Below are positions 24,010 through 37,345 of a stretch of 64,000 nt of DNA, one piece after another. The notes beneath the pieces are model-generated. The model did not search any database. It was not told where the DNA came from and saw nothing but the letters and a program-made list of their open reading frames with translations. Source of the DNA: Cephalopachus bancanus. Taxonomy: Eukaryota; Chordata; Mammalia; Primates; Tarsiidae. Location: the NCBI GenBank assembly GCA_027257055.1, contig JAPVLO010000054.1, positions 5,270,001-5,334,000 of the forward strand, given 5' to 3'. The position numbers were made by a program, and so were the translations under genes. How positions within the stretch are numbered: the stretch's first letter is position 1; each line of letters starts with the position of its first letter.

Positions 24010-24760
24010 GGTGTTCTCTGAAAACATCTAAAACCAAGAAAGCATAAAACAACAAGAGTAATCTTTTTGTGGAGAGTCACAATTCCCGCAAATATCGTAA
24101 AATATTTCCTAATATGTCTAATAAGAAATGTGTAAGATCTTGTGATAAAGGCTAAAAAATTTTACTGAGAACATAAAAATACCTCACAAGAAGAGAAATG
24201 TTTCATTTTCTTGGATGGGAAGATGATCTACTGTAAAGACACCAACCCTCCCTAAATTAACACCTAAATTCAGTGTAATTCAAATCAGCATTTCAACAGG
24301 AGTTTTTAATGAAACCTGATTCTAAAGTCCACTCAAATAAATAAAACAGATTAGACAAGCAAAATGAGAACAGAAATCATCAATCATCTATATCAAAATA
24401 ACTATTTTCATAAAGGAGATTAGTAAAAATAATCTTTATTTCAGATTACACTATCAAAGCAACCCTTTTGAAACTGGAAACCTCCTAAATGTCCATCAAA
24501 CTTGTTTAGTATATCAAGATAAATTCAAATAATAGAACACCATGTAGCAAAAATCATGAGGCATGGGAACATTCATTGGCATTGGAAAGATATTTATAAT
24601 CCGTTATAAGGTAGTACAAAATATTTATAAAAATAAAATATCTAGACATATGTATTAACCAGGTTAGTATTTATGGGGGATAAAATTATGAGTGAATGAT
24701 ATTTTATTTTTATTCTCAAATTTTTATCAATAAATTTATATTAGCTATAAAATAAAATGT
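24010..24760 (+). repeat. Old L1 (L1M class) ORF2 relic
   Basis: CTTGGATGGGAAGATGATCT, ACTGTAAAGACACCAACCCT, CCTAAATTAACACCTAAATT and GTGTAATTCAAATCAGCATT reproduce, with decay, a well-known ORF2 stretch of mammalian L1 in sense orientation; AACTGGAAACCTCCTAAATG follows further on. Confidence 0.75.
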
Positions 24761-25759
24761 AAAATACAGAATGTATTTATTTTTAGATTAGAAAATATAG
24801 TTTATTTAGAAAGAAAATTAGAGAGAGAGATGGAAAGAGGAGATTCACCTCTCCAAGAAAGGTGTCAAAGTCAGAAAACAAAGTGATGGGCATAACTCCA
24901 AGAGTGCATGGCCATACCGGAGTCTAGTAAGGCAATTGCCAAGAAAGTATTTTTTCAGAGACGTTGAATAATTTTACATTAAGTACAGCATTAAGTTTCA
25001 AATTGATGACTGGATGGGTGAAGACAGTGTATGTAGCTAGAGGCTGGAAAGAGGGAGAACAGAATGAGGGAGGGCGTGATAAGCTTCATTTTTATTTTTG
25101 CACCATTTTACAGCATTTATGTGATCTTAAAGGCAGTTAAAAACTAGGGAATCCTTAGAAAGATAAAAATGTACCCCTAGGATCTTTATTTTAAAAGTTC
25201 ATTTTAAAACTTGCCATCTGTAAATTTACCATAACTTTTAAAAACTATGAACAAGTGCTATAATTGTTAAATGTAAGCAAAATTATTCAATAAATATCTT
25301 ATACATTGAAAACTTCTCTACATTAAAATAAAGTAGGATTACCCTAGTCTAAAACTATCTACTTTAAGACTTAACAATGGTTGCTCCTTTGGTGGTTGTA
25401 TTATAGAATTATATAAATAATTCCATGTTCTCCTAAATTATCATTGAATATACAACGTGTATCTATTCCACATCTGCATCTATTGCCATTGTAGATCTAA
25501 GAAGTTCTATATTTCTAGAGAGGTTTTCATTTCTTTTAGGCAATATTCACATATGGATGTAATCCTTTGGTTATTACAGTTTCCTTATTGAGATCGTCTG
25601 CACTTTTATCACATATTTGATACCATGTAGCAACCAGAAATTAAAGAACTTACAGGATGAGTTATTTGAGAAAACCCAACTCTCCTTTCCCTACTCTCCA
25701 ATCTAAGAAAGAGAAGCTCAGCTCAGCATAGTATAGTGTTTCTATAGGCTGTGATGACT

Positions 25760-25816
<57 letters not shown>

Positions 25817-26149
25817 AAAGTAAAGTATCTTTCTCTTGCAAGATCTCAAGGTGGATTAGGCTGGTAGATTCTTGAAAATGGGAGAGTGGGACTGGAGATG
25901 AATGCTTTAACTAGAAGCACGAGTTAGGGGATGTTAGCACTAGGAGGGGATATTGGGAATTCCTGAACCTAATGTTTTAAGGGACAGGGGATTGGGGAAT
26001 TCCTGTGCATGGTAGACAGCAAGCTCTCTCTCACAGGCACTGCCTAGGTAGGATTCTGCTGCAGGATGCCTGTGGAGCCTGGAGAGCATACCTACATGAA
26101 ACAGTCAACGATAGGATTGTCTAAGATAAAGTACATGTGGAAGAATCAT
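24761..26149. other. Intronic sequence, nothing recognised apart from a CA microsatellite
   Basis: AT-rich DNA. 25900-26100 is less AT-rich with repeated GGGGAATTCCTG-like phrases, without a recognisable family. Confidence 0.4.
25764..25813. repeat. (CA)n microsatellite
   Basis: Twenty-five uninterrupted CA units. Confidence 0.98.
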
Positions 26150-26330
26150 GTATAATAGCAGTTAAGAGTACAAGGTCTGGAGTCACACTACTGAGGTTCA
26201 CATCTCAGCTTCAGCACCAAGAATGTAGACGACAATAATGCCTATGATTGTTTTGAGAATTGAGACCATTTTGTTAATATTAATATAAAGAGAGTAGCAC
26301 AATTATAGAAACAGAAGGTAAGCCATAAGA
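26150..26330 (+). repeat. MIR SINE relic
   Basis: TAATAGCAGTTAAGAGTACA, AGGTCTGGAGTCACACTACT and TGAGGTTCACATCTCAGCTT give the MIR head in sense; the second half is interrupted and partly deleted. Confidence 0.75.
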
Positions 26331-27344
26331 GGCTCATATCATGATACACAAAGCCTCTGTATTCTCCCAGCTGGGAGAATATTTAATAAATAATGTTCAA
26401 TAAATAATTGCCAAAAGAACAAAAAGTAGTTCTGTTTCTTCCATAAAAAAGCAAATTAGAGGAAGAGAGAGTTGGATAATGGAAATTCCAGACCACATTA
26501 TAATCAAAAGAGAACTATTTCATGTAAGACATGGTGTTTATGTTGATCCTAAAGGCTCCATATTATTTACAAAGAGAGAAAATGAGAAGAAAAACACAGA
26601 GAAACTCAAAGACACAACACTGTTCATAGTCTGTACCAATGTGAGACCTGCAGCAAATCCCCTATTCTGTCATTTGTTAATCATGCACCTTTGGATAAGT
26701 TAGTTAATTCTAATGAGCCTAAATTTATTTCCTTATGATATGTAGTTTTGTGAATTATATATTAGTTACAGTGTTATTTTACATTTTGATCATCGTGATA
26801 GTCTTCTCTAGTTTAAAGATTCTACGAGGAACAGCAATATATATTTGATCCACTAGATGGCAATATCTGACTTTGTAAGTGGATGTCTCTTTTGCAGATG
26901 CTTAAGATGTCTAATAATCAAATGAAAGCATATTTAAGGTTCACCAGAAAACAGAGAGAAGGGTAGACATTAATGTCTCATACTGAAGTCATTATTGAGA
27001 TTTATAAAGTAAAGAGAAAGCAGAAGTTCTAATCCCTTTGATTTAGAGCCACAGATGTTAAAGGGTCTTGCAAAGACATTGTGGTTTTAACCCTTAACTG
27101 TCAGAGAGAGTTATTTTGTAACAGTGAAGTAATACACTGTTTTGCATGGGGTCCAATTCTTAAGCAGGTCAATAAAACATCCTAAAGACCCTCACCCTCA
27201 GTCAAATATGCCAAGTTAATTATTCTTAAACTTTTAAAAATCATAAGTCCCTACATATCCCATAATACTTCTTCACTAAAAAAAGATTTATTTCCTTTTC
27301 AGCATAATGGACTTTTAAAAAATAGTATCAACCTGATCAGTTTT
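26331..27344. other. Intronic sequence, nothing recognised
   Basis: No repeat or coding signal could be supported; the open frame at 26479-26703 has no recognisable protein features. Confidence 0.4.
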
Positions 27345-27640
27345 TATTTTTTATTTTAATTTTTTTCCATTTATTATTATAAAGATGTGGGGTACAATTC
27401 AGGGTTCGGTATACAAACGTTGATTATGCAGGTATCCTTGTTGATGAGGTATTCCCCTCTCTCCCCTAGCAGTTTCCCTCAAACGCAGTCCCACCTCCCC
27501 TCCTTGACAGTCTCCCACTACTGCCAATCCCTTTCTTATAGTATTATGATAATTGTTCAAGGTCCACTTATGAGTGAGAACATATGGCACTCTGTTCTTT
27601 GTTTTTTTGATAGATCACTGAGTATGATCGACTCTAATAA
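27345..27640 (-). repeat. L1 3' end, lineage-specific family
   Basis: T-rich tail, GTGGGGTACAATTCAGGGTT, paired CAGTTTCCC/CCACTACTGCCAATCC blocks and the antisense end of ORF2. About 295 bp. Confidence 0.9.
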
Positions 27641-27684
27641 TAAGAGTATTCTTATTTTTAATGTTATGCTTCAAAAATTGTAAA

Positions 27685-27972
27685 GAATGGCCAGATGCAG
27701 TGGCTTATGCCTGTAATCTCAGCACTTTAAGAGGTTGAGGCAAGAGAATCGCTTGAGCCCAGGAGTTCCAGGTCAACACCACAAGACCCCATCTCAACAA
27801 AAAATTTTTAAAAAATCAAGAAAGAAGCCAAGTGTAGTGACACATGCCAGTAGTTCCACCTACTAAGGAGGCTGAAATGGAAGATTCACCTGAGCCCAGG
27901 AGGTTAAAGCTGTGATCCTGCCACTGTACTCCAGTTTGGGCGACAGAGTGAGACCCCAACTCAAAAAATACA
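27685..27972 (+). repeat. AluJ-like dimer, diverged
   Basis: GGCCAGATGCAGTGGCTTAT, AGGAGTTCCAGGTCAACACC, GAGCCCAGGAGGTTAAAGCT and CTGCCACTGTACTCCAGTTT in order, tail CCAACTCAAAAAATAC. Confidence 0.92.
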
Positions 27973-28739
27973 AATAAAATTTGTAAAGAAGAAAATGAAA
28001 ATCATATCTGGCCAATGTTAATAAGTTTGTCCAACTATTTTTGATAGATGACAAAGAAATATAAACACATATTTTTATCTTTTTTCAAGTTAAAAGGTTT
28101 TTAAATCTTTCCATGTTAACAAATATATTATTATATTAATGACTACTAGCATTCTATTGTTCACAGGTAAAAATTTACATAGAAAGCATTAATATTCTGA
28201 GAACAAATACCTTAACTGAAAAGTCTGGTCTTGTCCCACAATACTATTCTTTATAAAATTGACAATATTGCTCCCATTTGAAGATGAATTATGGTTAGTG
28301 AGGGACCTACGCAGAGAAAAGGAGGAAGGCAACACAACAGAACCTAACAAATGAGCTGATGAAAAATACAGGTCAGAAAAATGTTGCCAGGAAGCAAATT
28401 AGTTCAACAAACACTCAGGTATTAATTTAACAACAGTAAAAGAACACTTGACCTCTTCGGAACAAGACTTCAACTTCAAGGAAGGGGCCAAGAAGAGGTC
28501 TTTTGAAAATTATATGGGTGACATGGAGAGAAGGCTAGAAGAAAAGTTAAAAGTAATAAAACAAAGATCAAAGTTGGAAGTGAGTTGAGAGAAATTAGCA
28601 GCTATGAGAGGGAGATACTTTATGTTTTTGTAGATACTCTGAGATAATAATAAATGGAACAGAAATCAACTTTCAAATAAGAATTAGAAGAAAATTTACC
28701 TAAAAAATAAAAGTTGAATCTTCAAGGTGAAAATGGACA
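27973..28739. other. Intronic sequence, nothing recognised
   Basis: AT-rich DNA without recognisable repeats or conserved coding. Confidence 0.4.
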
Positions 28740-29540
28740 ACATGCCCCATGAAAAATGGACTCAAAGTTAGTAACAATAAGATATATGTTTATTAAGTTA
28801 CTGGACTCAAAGGTAAACAAATAAAAAAGAGGTACATTTGAAAAAAAGTATTCCTGAAAGGCTTAAAGTAAAAGGATGTGCCAGACAAATGAAATAAAAG
28901 AAAGAGCATCTTAATTATCAGTCAAGGTGAATTTGAAAGCAGAATAAAATTAGAATGATACTGAAAAGACAATTTTGTAAGTCAAAGGAAATAATTGTAA
29001 TGAAGGTCTATTATCAATCAAATAAAATCATAAGGCAAAAATTGCCACAAAAAAAAAACAAGGAAAGATAGAAAGAAATGCAATGATAGTAGGTGAATTA
29101 CAATTTCTATAAAACCTAGTAAAAGTCACTATTTAAATATCACTTTCTATTACTTAGATATTCACAAAATAAAACACTGTCAATAAAAAATCCTATTTCA
29201 AAATATTTCTAAAAAATACAAACCATATATGCATATAAAACACATAAAGCAAATAAATATATAGTGTGTAATTAGAGAGCAGCTTTTAAAAACACCCTGT
29301 CTTAATTTGCAAATTCTAATCAGTATATTACATGGACTTAATAATAATCTTCCATACTCAATAATGTTCTCCAGCAAGTGAATAGGAATAAAAATCAAGA
29401 ATTCACAGAGCCTACTTATGTCACTATAAAATTTGATTGCAAAGTCAAATTTGATGGTGACTCATTAACTATTATCACCATATGTAAAAATAATCTCACC
29501 AACTTCAAATGAACACATTAAAAGAATTAATTCCTTAAGT
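28740..29540 (+). repeat. Possible ancient L1/HAL1 relic
   Basis: AGGCTTAAAGTAAAAGGATG, ATCTTAATTATCAGTCAAGG and GAAATAATTGTAATGAAGGT recall the L1 ORF2 stretch around the endonuclease/RT boundary, but divergence is so high that family assignment is uncertain. Confidence 0.35.
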
Positions 29541-29764
29541 ACAAAAAGAATAGAAGACTCATATCAGGTTCTTTGTTTGAATGGAATTGAGGCTAATCTT
29601 TTGAAGAGATAGACAGCAAAATCAGACTTAGATCATATAAAGAAACCATACTTGGTGACAAAGTCACTCCATCCCAGTTTCCTCATCCTCCTTTCCCATA
29701 TTCTAGCTTTCTTTGGGAGAAACTGAGTCTTTGTTCAGCCCCTATGAGCCATTTCAGTGAACAT

Positions 29765-29895
29765 TTTATTTATTTATTTATTTTTAAATCAAGATGAGGC
29801 CCCACTATGTAGCATAGGCTGGTCTTGAACTCCTGGGCTCAAGCAATCCTCTTGCCTCAGCCTTCTAAAGTGCTGGAATACAGGCATGAGCCCGG
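29765..29895 (-). repeat. Alu left-monomer fragment (FLAM-like)
   Basis: TTTATTTATTTATTTA tail, then GCTGGTCTTGAACTCCTGGG, CTCAAGCAATCCTCTTGCCT and AAAGTGCTGGAATACAGGCA in antisense. It directly abuts the decayed exon 4 copy. Confidence 0.85.
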
Positions 29896-29931
29896 AAAAT
29901 TGTGAATCAAAATCAATGCTCCCTAGGAAAC

Positions 29932-30031
29932 ATGAAGAATTGACATTATGAAGACAAGAAGAACAAACTGCTAAGGGGAGATTGTTTCTTTGTAGACTCC
30001 CCACTTGTCATTTCTCATTTCTCAGGTTGAT
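29932..30031 (-). pseudogene. Decayed duplicate of part of RNLS exon 4
   Basis: These 100 bases align with exon 4 positions 30881-30973. I count about 18 mismatches in 93 aligned bases (roughly 80 percent identity) plus one 7-base tandem insertion (TTTCTCA twice). Shared blocks include AAACTGCT, GGGGAG, TGTTTCT, CCCACTTGT and TTTCTCAGGTTGAT. Read in the exon 4 frame the copy is closed: the insertion produces an early TGA, and a Glu codon corresponding to SPEQF has become TAG. Neither splice site is preserved. It sits directly right of an Alu monomer. It is either an old tandem duplication of the exon or a non-homologous-repair insertion; it is not a coding exon now. Confidence 0.8.
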
Positions 30032-30799
30032 AAAACAAAACTTGATTTCTAAGCTAGATAAATCAAAATTGCTCAGGTTGATCAATCAAAATTTTAGCTT
30101 TCCTAAAGAAGTTTTCTACAATGGTTTAATAGTTTCTCTCCAGATGAACATCTATTCCACATGATAAAACAGTGACACTTGACTTACTAAACAAGATATG
30201 ATACTCAATTTATTAATCGTCCATATACTCTTTCTTAAAATATACCTTTGTTATCTTTAGCAATACATTTAGCAAATGCTTTTTGCTTTATTATTTCAGG
30301 GAAATTGTCTTTGAATTTTAGTTTCTTTATTATAATTTTGTCTTTTTTGGCAAAATGTTAGCTCCTTCACCATAATTTGCTCATCCCCTACCACCCATCC
30401 TGTCTCTAATACCTCTCTTTCACAATGGGGCAGGGCAATTATCTCAACAGAAGTAAATACCTAGAGGGAAGCCCAGAGAGTAAAAACACAGAAAACAAGG
30501 CAACCCAAGCAAGTATTTGTTTCCTAAAAACCTTCCTTTTTCCAAAATGGCCACAAAGAGGTTGCTCTTCTTTTAGGCCAAATCACTGCATATCCATCAA
30601 CAACACTGACTTCTTGAAGGCAACAATAATAAGACAAATGTTCAACTTTTAACTAGTTAAAAAATTAAATAGATTTTACTTTGACCTAGATTAGTATCAT
30701 GAACTGGACCACAAGTATCGGTTTTCTAAAACACGCAAATCAATAGAATCTATCATCTATACTTTGCAAAGAGAGTTCAACCAAATTCATCCTCCATCA

Positions 30800-31679
<880 letters not shown>

Positions 31680-31830
31680 ATTTAATATTGTCTTTCCTTT
31701 TACTCTGTAAGCCTCATGAGCTGTAAATTATGCCTTTTCAGCTTCTATGTATCACATATAACATATATAGCACAGAACTTGGCACATAGTAGGTATTTAA
31801 GAAATATTTGTGGAAAAGAATGAATTATGA
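31680..31830 (+). repeat. L2 3' end
   Basis: ACTCTGTAAGCCTCATGAGC, ATATAGCACAGAACTTGGCA and CATAGTAGGTATTTAAGAAA are the L2 tail in sense. Confidence 0.75.
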
Positions 31831-32224
31831 ATCATAAACTCAAAGATAAGAAAGGGAAATTGGGTCACTGAGCCTCCTAAATACACTAGTTCTTACTTCC
31901 CTCACATTGCAGTTTCCGTAAAACTTTTGCTTAATAAATCTATTTCTATTCAGTGTCATGTACACAAAAGAAAGAACTAAAGATAGAATGAGAAAATAAA
32001 AAGCATACTGAAAGATCCTGTTCATCAGTACCTGGGACATTTCATGTTTATAGTCACTAAAAATTCAGGTGAAGCCCAACCTCGTCCATGAAGCATCCTT
32101 TCTGTATCCTCTCTAGGTCAATGTGACCCTTTCCATCTATGATGACCTTCAAGCATCACTGTCTTTTCTGCTCATTTCAGCACTGATTTAAAATACCTGC
32201 ATGATTTAGTGATGTCTTTTTTTC
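31831..32224. other. RNLS intron 3, nothing firmly recognised
   Basis: 32060-32200 has an L2-like ring (CCTCGTCCATGAAGCATCCT) but cannot be placed. Confidence 0.35.
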
Positions 32225-32452
32225 TTTTCTTTTCTTTCTTTTTTATTTTTATTTAATTTAATTTTATTTAATTTATTTATTTTTGAGTCGGAGTCTCCTC
32301 TGTCGCCCAGACTGGAGTGCAGTGGCCGCTCCCGGCCACCGCAGCCTCGACCTGCTGGGCTCCGGCGATCCTTCCACCTCAGCCTTCTGAGTAGCCGGAA
32401 TTACAGGCACGCGCTACCACGCCGGCTGATTTTTTGATTTATTGTAGAGATG
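32225..32452 (-). repeat. 5'-truncated young Alu inserted in the tail of an older Alu
   Basis: Antisense right arm with GCCGCTCCCGGCCACCGCAG and linker TTGATTTATTGTAGAGATGA, cut off at GATGAGGTCT where the next Alu's T-run begins. A 60-base TTTTATTTAATTTA-rich tail precedes it. The element jumped into the A-tail of the neighbour. Confidence 0.9.
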
Positions 32453-32726
<274 letters not shown>

Positions 32727-33337
32727 TAGTTATGTTTTACCTATTTGGTAATACTCTAGGCTCCTCTGTGATAAGTCTTTAGATTTCATATACCTTTACC
32801 TCTCTCATTGTCCCTTGAATAATGCTAGACTATAGAAAGCACTGAAATTTTTAATATCAAATACAAATGTTAGAAGGAACATGGTTCTAAATCTGCTAAG
32901 AGATCAATCTCTGTTTGAGGCAGTGGACATCATCTACTCAAGATGAGAGCAAGAGTGTATAAACAGTGCTCCAACTTGGCCTGAGGGCTCCTCTAAGGTC
33001 CCTGCCTGGAGAAGGCACAAATAATCTGCACTTTCAACACACGTCTACCATCTCTTTTACTCCAACCAGAGCAGCTCCGCTTCACCCTGTTTATTTAGGA
33101 TGTATTACCACACTTAGTCCATGCCCCTGTCCCAGACACCTCAACTAAGTCATTAGCTTTATTTGTATGTTTTGTTTGTGCTTCCTCATAATATTCCTTT
33201 GAAAAGAGCAATATGTTATTATTGGTGGTGTGTGTTTAAGGGGACTGAAGTCCACAGCCTTGAAAATTCTTCTTGACCCAGATAAATATCTTGGAACTGT
33301 ATCCTAATGGCTTCAAGGTATACTGCAAGGTGTGAAT
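32727..33337. other. RNLS intron 3, nothing firmly recognised
   Basis: 32740-32870 may be L2-derived; the remainder is unassigned. Confidence 0.35.
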
Positions 33338-33504
33338 CAGTGGTTCTCTAACGTGAACCCCAGACTAGCAGCACTTAAAAACTAGAAATGCAAATTCCTA
33401 GACTCCAACCCAACCATACTGCATCAGAAACTTGGGAATTAGGCTCAGCAACCTGTGTCTAACAAGTCCTCTAGACTTGTCATGATGCACACTAAAGTAT
33501 GAGA
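33338..33504 (+). repeat. MER5A DNA transposon relic (hAT-Charlie)
   Basis: Starts CAGTGGTTCTCTAACGTGAA, continues CCCAGACTAGCAGCACTTAA, AGAAATGCAAATTCCTAGAC, CATCAGAAACTTGGGAATTA, CTCAGCAACCTGTGTCTAAC and ends GATGCACACTAAAGTATGAG: the MER5A order from 5' terminal inverted repeat to near its 3' end. Confidence 0.92.
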
Positions 33505-33769
33505 AAAAGGATAGAAAAAGGATTTGGGCAAAAAGGATAGGCCCAAATGCACATTACAACTGGCAAAACCACCCAAAAGTAGCATTTATTAACAGATGGG
33601 GAAATGGTATAGCTGTTCTTGTTAACCAGGACATTTTCCTTTCCAAATGCAAGGAGTAAAGTTTCTGGGAAAGTAGCATATCCTTTAATTAGTAACTTCC
33701 ATAGAGACAACATGTCAAAAGATATAAACTGCAGAAATTCCCATTTTAAAACAGACAACTACATAATTC

Positions 33770-34330
33770 TCTCAAGAGTTACTTCTGAGTTTAGTGAATT
33801 TGATCATGTCTCTTCCCTTTCTTGCATAAAACCCTTCACTGGCTCCCCACTGTACTTCAAGAATAAAGTCTTTAACGCTTCATACAAAATCCATTATGAA
33901 CTTCATCTCTTACCACTTTCTCCCTCATTCACTACACTCCAGTCACAATGAACTTTTATTCCTTGAATACACTAACTTCCTTCTACTTCAAGACAGTTTC
34001 AATTTCATGTAGATATACCCCCTGCATGAAACTCTCATCATTCATCTCTTGACTTAATTACCTCTTGCTCATGGTACTTTCATGGGTATCTAAAATGTCA
34101 GTTCCTCAGGGATGCTTTTCCTGACACATCTCCTCCCTAGCTACTCTAAAACCTACTGGGTGAGGTCCTTTTATTATATACTCTCGTATAATTCTCTCAC
34201 TTATTGTGCACCTTTTATGTATGTATAATTTCCCCGCACTACACTCTACATTAACAGAGGCTGGGACTATGTCTCTTAGTTACCACTGTTTCCCTAGCAT
34301 ATAACATTTAATGAAAGTTTAAAATCTGCA
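33770..34330 (+). repeat. L2 LINE 3' half
   Basis: TGATCATGTCTCTTCCCTTT, AAAACCCTTCACTGGCTCCC, CAAGAATAAAGTCTTTAACG, CACTACACTCCAGTCACAAT, TCAGGGATGCTTTTCCTGAC and AACAGAGGCTGGGACTATGT are sense L2 landmarks. Flanking open frames are not genes. Confidence 0.88.
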
Positions 34331-35389
34331 GAGCTATAAAGCTGTCATAAGATTAAGAAAGTTTAAACATTTTACAAGGCAAATGTGTTTCTATTATACA
34401 TTTATTCAATTTAATCCTCAGCCTTCCTCTATTTTAGGGAGAAAATACAAGTTTACTTTTCTCCTACAATTTCTCACAAATAGGTTATATAGTAAGCAGC
34501 AGTCAGAACTACTGAGGTAGGACCTAAAGACATTTAGTTAACAATGTCTTAACTAAATGCCCTGCTTGAAGTAAACCCCTAGCCAGGGTTTGCATGCTAT
34601 TTTCTAGCTTCTTTGAAAAGGACACTTATGAATGGGTGCCATGAGAACTATTCACCCAAGCTCACTTCCCTTACACCAATTTTAGTAAGAAAACAAACAC
34701 AAAAGTAAAAAAGAAGCTAATAATAAAAATAAACATTACCAGACAGAAGCCTACCTAGCTGAAGTCACCTGCAATCTAAACCATCTTTTTAAATAAATAG
34801 AACCTGTCATCTTCGACAAGTTACATTTCACATGTTGACTTTCCAGATTGCTAGCCAATGTCCCTTTCAATGTGGATGATAAAATAAAAACAAATAAATG
34901 CAGGAATAGTTCTCCCTATTGGTAGGCCAATTCAAATAAAAGTTTTTCACCTTGTGTCCTGGAGGCTAAATTCATCTTCTTATGAATGACTTAATATAAT
35001 AACATAGGGCCTTATTCAAAAGCAAAAGGAGCTAGTCTATCACTCTCCAAATGTCATAGGCAGGAACCATCAGGTGACTGATCTCCCAGGTTGTGTAAAG
35101 AACTAAGATGGCATTACTCTTTAATATCCCCTTCTTCTAGGATGAAGGACTAAAGGATGAAAAGAGGGAAACTAAAAGAAGAGTGCTCTATGAGTTTCTC
35201 TCTTGAGCCTTGAGTCTATTGACATCTAGTAGCAGGTTGGGATGGGAACAATGTTTCATATTGTAGGGGAAAAAATCAATAAGGAAAGAGAAGCGCCTAC
35301 AAAACAAATGTTAAGTGACAGGGTATGAGCACCTCCTACTGCCCTCCAAAGGACAGTTAGTAAGAAAAGATAACATGGTCAGTTTCAAG
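34331..35389. other. RNLS intron 3, nothing recognised
   Basis: Unique-looking sequence without identifiable repeat, exon or motif. Confidence 0.45.
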
Positions 35390-35545
35390 GGAGTTCTAGT
35401 TCTGTTACTTACTAGCCAAGCCACAATAGGCAAAGTACTTAATTCCCTGAGTCTCATTTTTCTCACTGGTAAATAGGGATAATAATAACTATCTTAAAAG
35501 GTGAGAATTAGAAATGTTGTGATTAGCATTTAATAACTGATAGCT
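35390..35545 (+). repeat. MIR SINE relic
   Basis: TAGTTCTGTTACTTACTAGC, AAAGTACTTAATTCCCTGAG, TCTCACTGGTAAATAGGGAT in sense order. Confidence 0.85.
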
Positions 35546-35599
35546 AGAATCACTTTTGCCATTTTAAAGTCTCCCACCCAGCAACAATGATACAACACA

Positions 35600-35765
35600 T
35601 TATAGTAAGTACTGCCATTACTTTTGTAGTAAGTACTGTCATTACCCTCATTTTTTCAATAAAGGAACCAAGGTACAGATTTAAAAATTTTCCTAATATT
35701 ATACAGTCAGGAAGGGATGGTAGCACATTAATTTGAACCCAGGTCATTCTAATTCCAGGGACAGT
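35600..35765 (-). repeat. MIR SINE relic, antisense
   Basis: AGTAAGTACTGTCATTACCC, AAAGGAACCAAGGTACAGAT, TTATACAGTCAGGAAGGGAT and TTTGAACCCAGGTCATTCTA in antisense MIR order; it faces the MIR just to its left. Confidence 0.75.
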
Positions 35766-35864
35766 CTTAACTTAAATTGTGGAAAAACTAAAATGCTTTT
35801 GTGGACCATTTATAGACTAGAAAGCTTTAAAGGGAGCTTAAAGAATGTTTAAAGGGTACCAAAA

Positions 35865-36590
35865 GACTACATAGACAGCCCACAGAATGGCAAAAAATAT
35901 TTACAAAGTAGGCATCCAACAAATAACTAGTATCCAAAAATCATAAGAAACTTAAACAAATCAACAAGGGGGGAAAAAAAACCCCTTTAAACAGGGAACA
36001 AATGACATAAATAAGCACCTCTCAAAGGAATATATACAAGCAGCCAACAAACATATGAAAAAACAACTCAACATCATTAATCATCAGAGAAATGCAAATC
36101 AAACTACAATGAGATACCATCTCACACAAGTCAGAATGTCTACTATCAAAAAGTCAAAAAACAACAGATATTGGCAAGGTTGTGGAGAAAAGGAAACACT
36201 AATACACTGTCGGTGGGTTTTAAAATTAGTTCAACCCTTCTGCAAAGCAGATATCTCAAAGGACAAAGAAATACCATTCAACCCAGCAATTACATTACTG
36301 AATGAAAATTACCAAAGGAAAATAAATCATTCTACCAAAAAGATACCTGCACTTGTCTTAGGTACAAATGGACATAAAGATGAGAACAATAGATACTGGA
36401 AGTCCTAATGGGTAAAGGAAGTAGGAGGTTAAGGATTGAAAAACTACCTCTTAGGTACTAAGTTCATTATTTGAGTAACAGATTAAATAGAAGCCCAAAA
36501 CCCACCATCACACAACATGTCCATGTAACAAACGTCCACATGTACCCCTTATTTGAAGGAATATAATTATAAAATTTAAAATGTTATAGA
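35865..36590 (+). repeat. L1 3' part (L1MA/L1PB age), internally deleted
   Basis: Sense ORF2 end: AGAATGGCAAAAAATATTTA, ACTCAACATCATTAATCATC, AAATGCAAATCAAACTACAA, GAGATACCATCTCACACAAG, TTCAACCCAGCAATTACATT. It skips the IYTMEYH part and ends in the 3' UTR (CACACAACATGTCCATGTAA, CATGTACCCCTTATTTGAAG). The open frame 36055-36408 is an ORF2 fragment. Confidence 0.88.
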
Positions 36591-37209
36591 TAGGGTCCAC
36601 CAAATCCTATAATGATAGATCTTGGTAGAGTAGAAAAGAAATCTTGAAGAATTGCAAAGATAATATTAAAATAAGTAAAGAAAAATGTATACAGATTCAA
36701 ATGATATAAACCATGAACTCAATTATTTAGAAAACCATTTTTTAAAAAAGGAGAAAGAAAATGTGTCACAAGTTAACTTATTATTGATTTATATGTTGTA
36801 ATGACATTTTCCTGCTATTTTTCTGTACTTTCTAAATTTTCTACCAAGAGTATGTAATTCTTCGTTAAAAAGTTATTTTTTGAAATAAACAATACTAATG
36901 TTTTACATAATGATAAGAAAATCTACAGAATGCAATGTCCCAAGAGGATTTACAAATTGAAAATATAAATAGGTTTTTACTAAGAACTGGTTAAATTAGA
37001 ACTGTTACCTAATATATAATCTATCTAACCATATATATAATTTATATTACTATACTTACTACGTACAATGTACTATTAGTTTCTGTGTGAGTTACAAAGA
37101 ATTAAAAATGATGTCTTCTCCCAAAAGCTTTCAATGGAAAATGAGAAGGTAAAACATTCTCCCAAAAACCCAGAAAAATAAGAAGACAAATACAAAGTAT
37201 CCAAGGATG
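36591..37209. other. RNLS intron 3, nothing recognised
   Basis: Strongly AT-rich, with TATA-like repeats near 37010-37070; no assignable feature. Confidence 0.45.
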
Positions 37210-37345
37210 TTCCTCTGCCAAAAAATCAGCTCCATGAGTACAAGGACTTTGGTTCTTGTATCACCAGTGCCTAAATCAGTGACAGCACATATCAGTGACA
37301 GTCTACACTCAACAAACTTTTGTTGAATAAAAGGATGTATGTATG
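37210..37345 (+). repeat. L2 3' end with (GTAT)n tail
   Basis: CAGCTCCATGAGTACAAGGA, TTGTATCACCAGTGCCTAAA and CTCAACAAACTTTTGTTGAA in sense, followed by a short GTATGTATGTATGCATG run at 37336-37358. Confidence 0.7.

Noticed and set aside
29789..30004. 71-codon minus-strand frame spanning the exon 4 copy as a possible alternative RNLS exon
   Set aside because: It uses a frame different from exon 4, runs into an Alu monomer, and the exon 4 frame itself has stops; no splice sites remain.
33619..33951. 110-codon plus-strand frame
   Set aside because: The region is largely an L2 3' half; no conserved protein match and no splice context.
36055..36408. 117-codon plus-strand frame
   Set aside because: It reads L1 ORF2 C-terminal text (RYHLTQVRM, NPAITLL) and is part of a dead L1.
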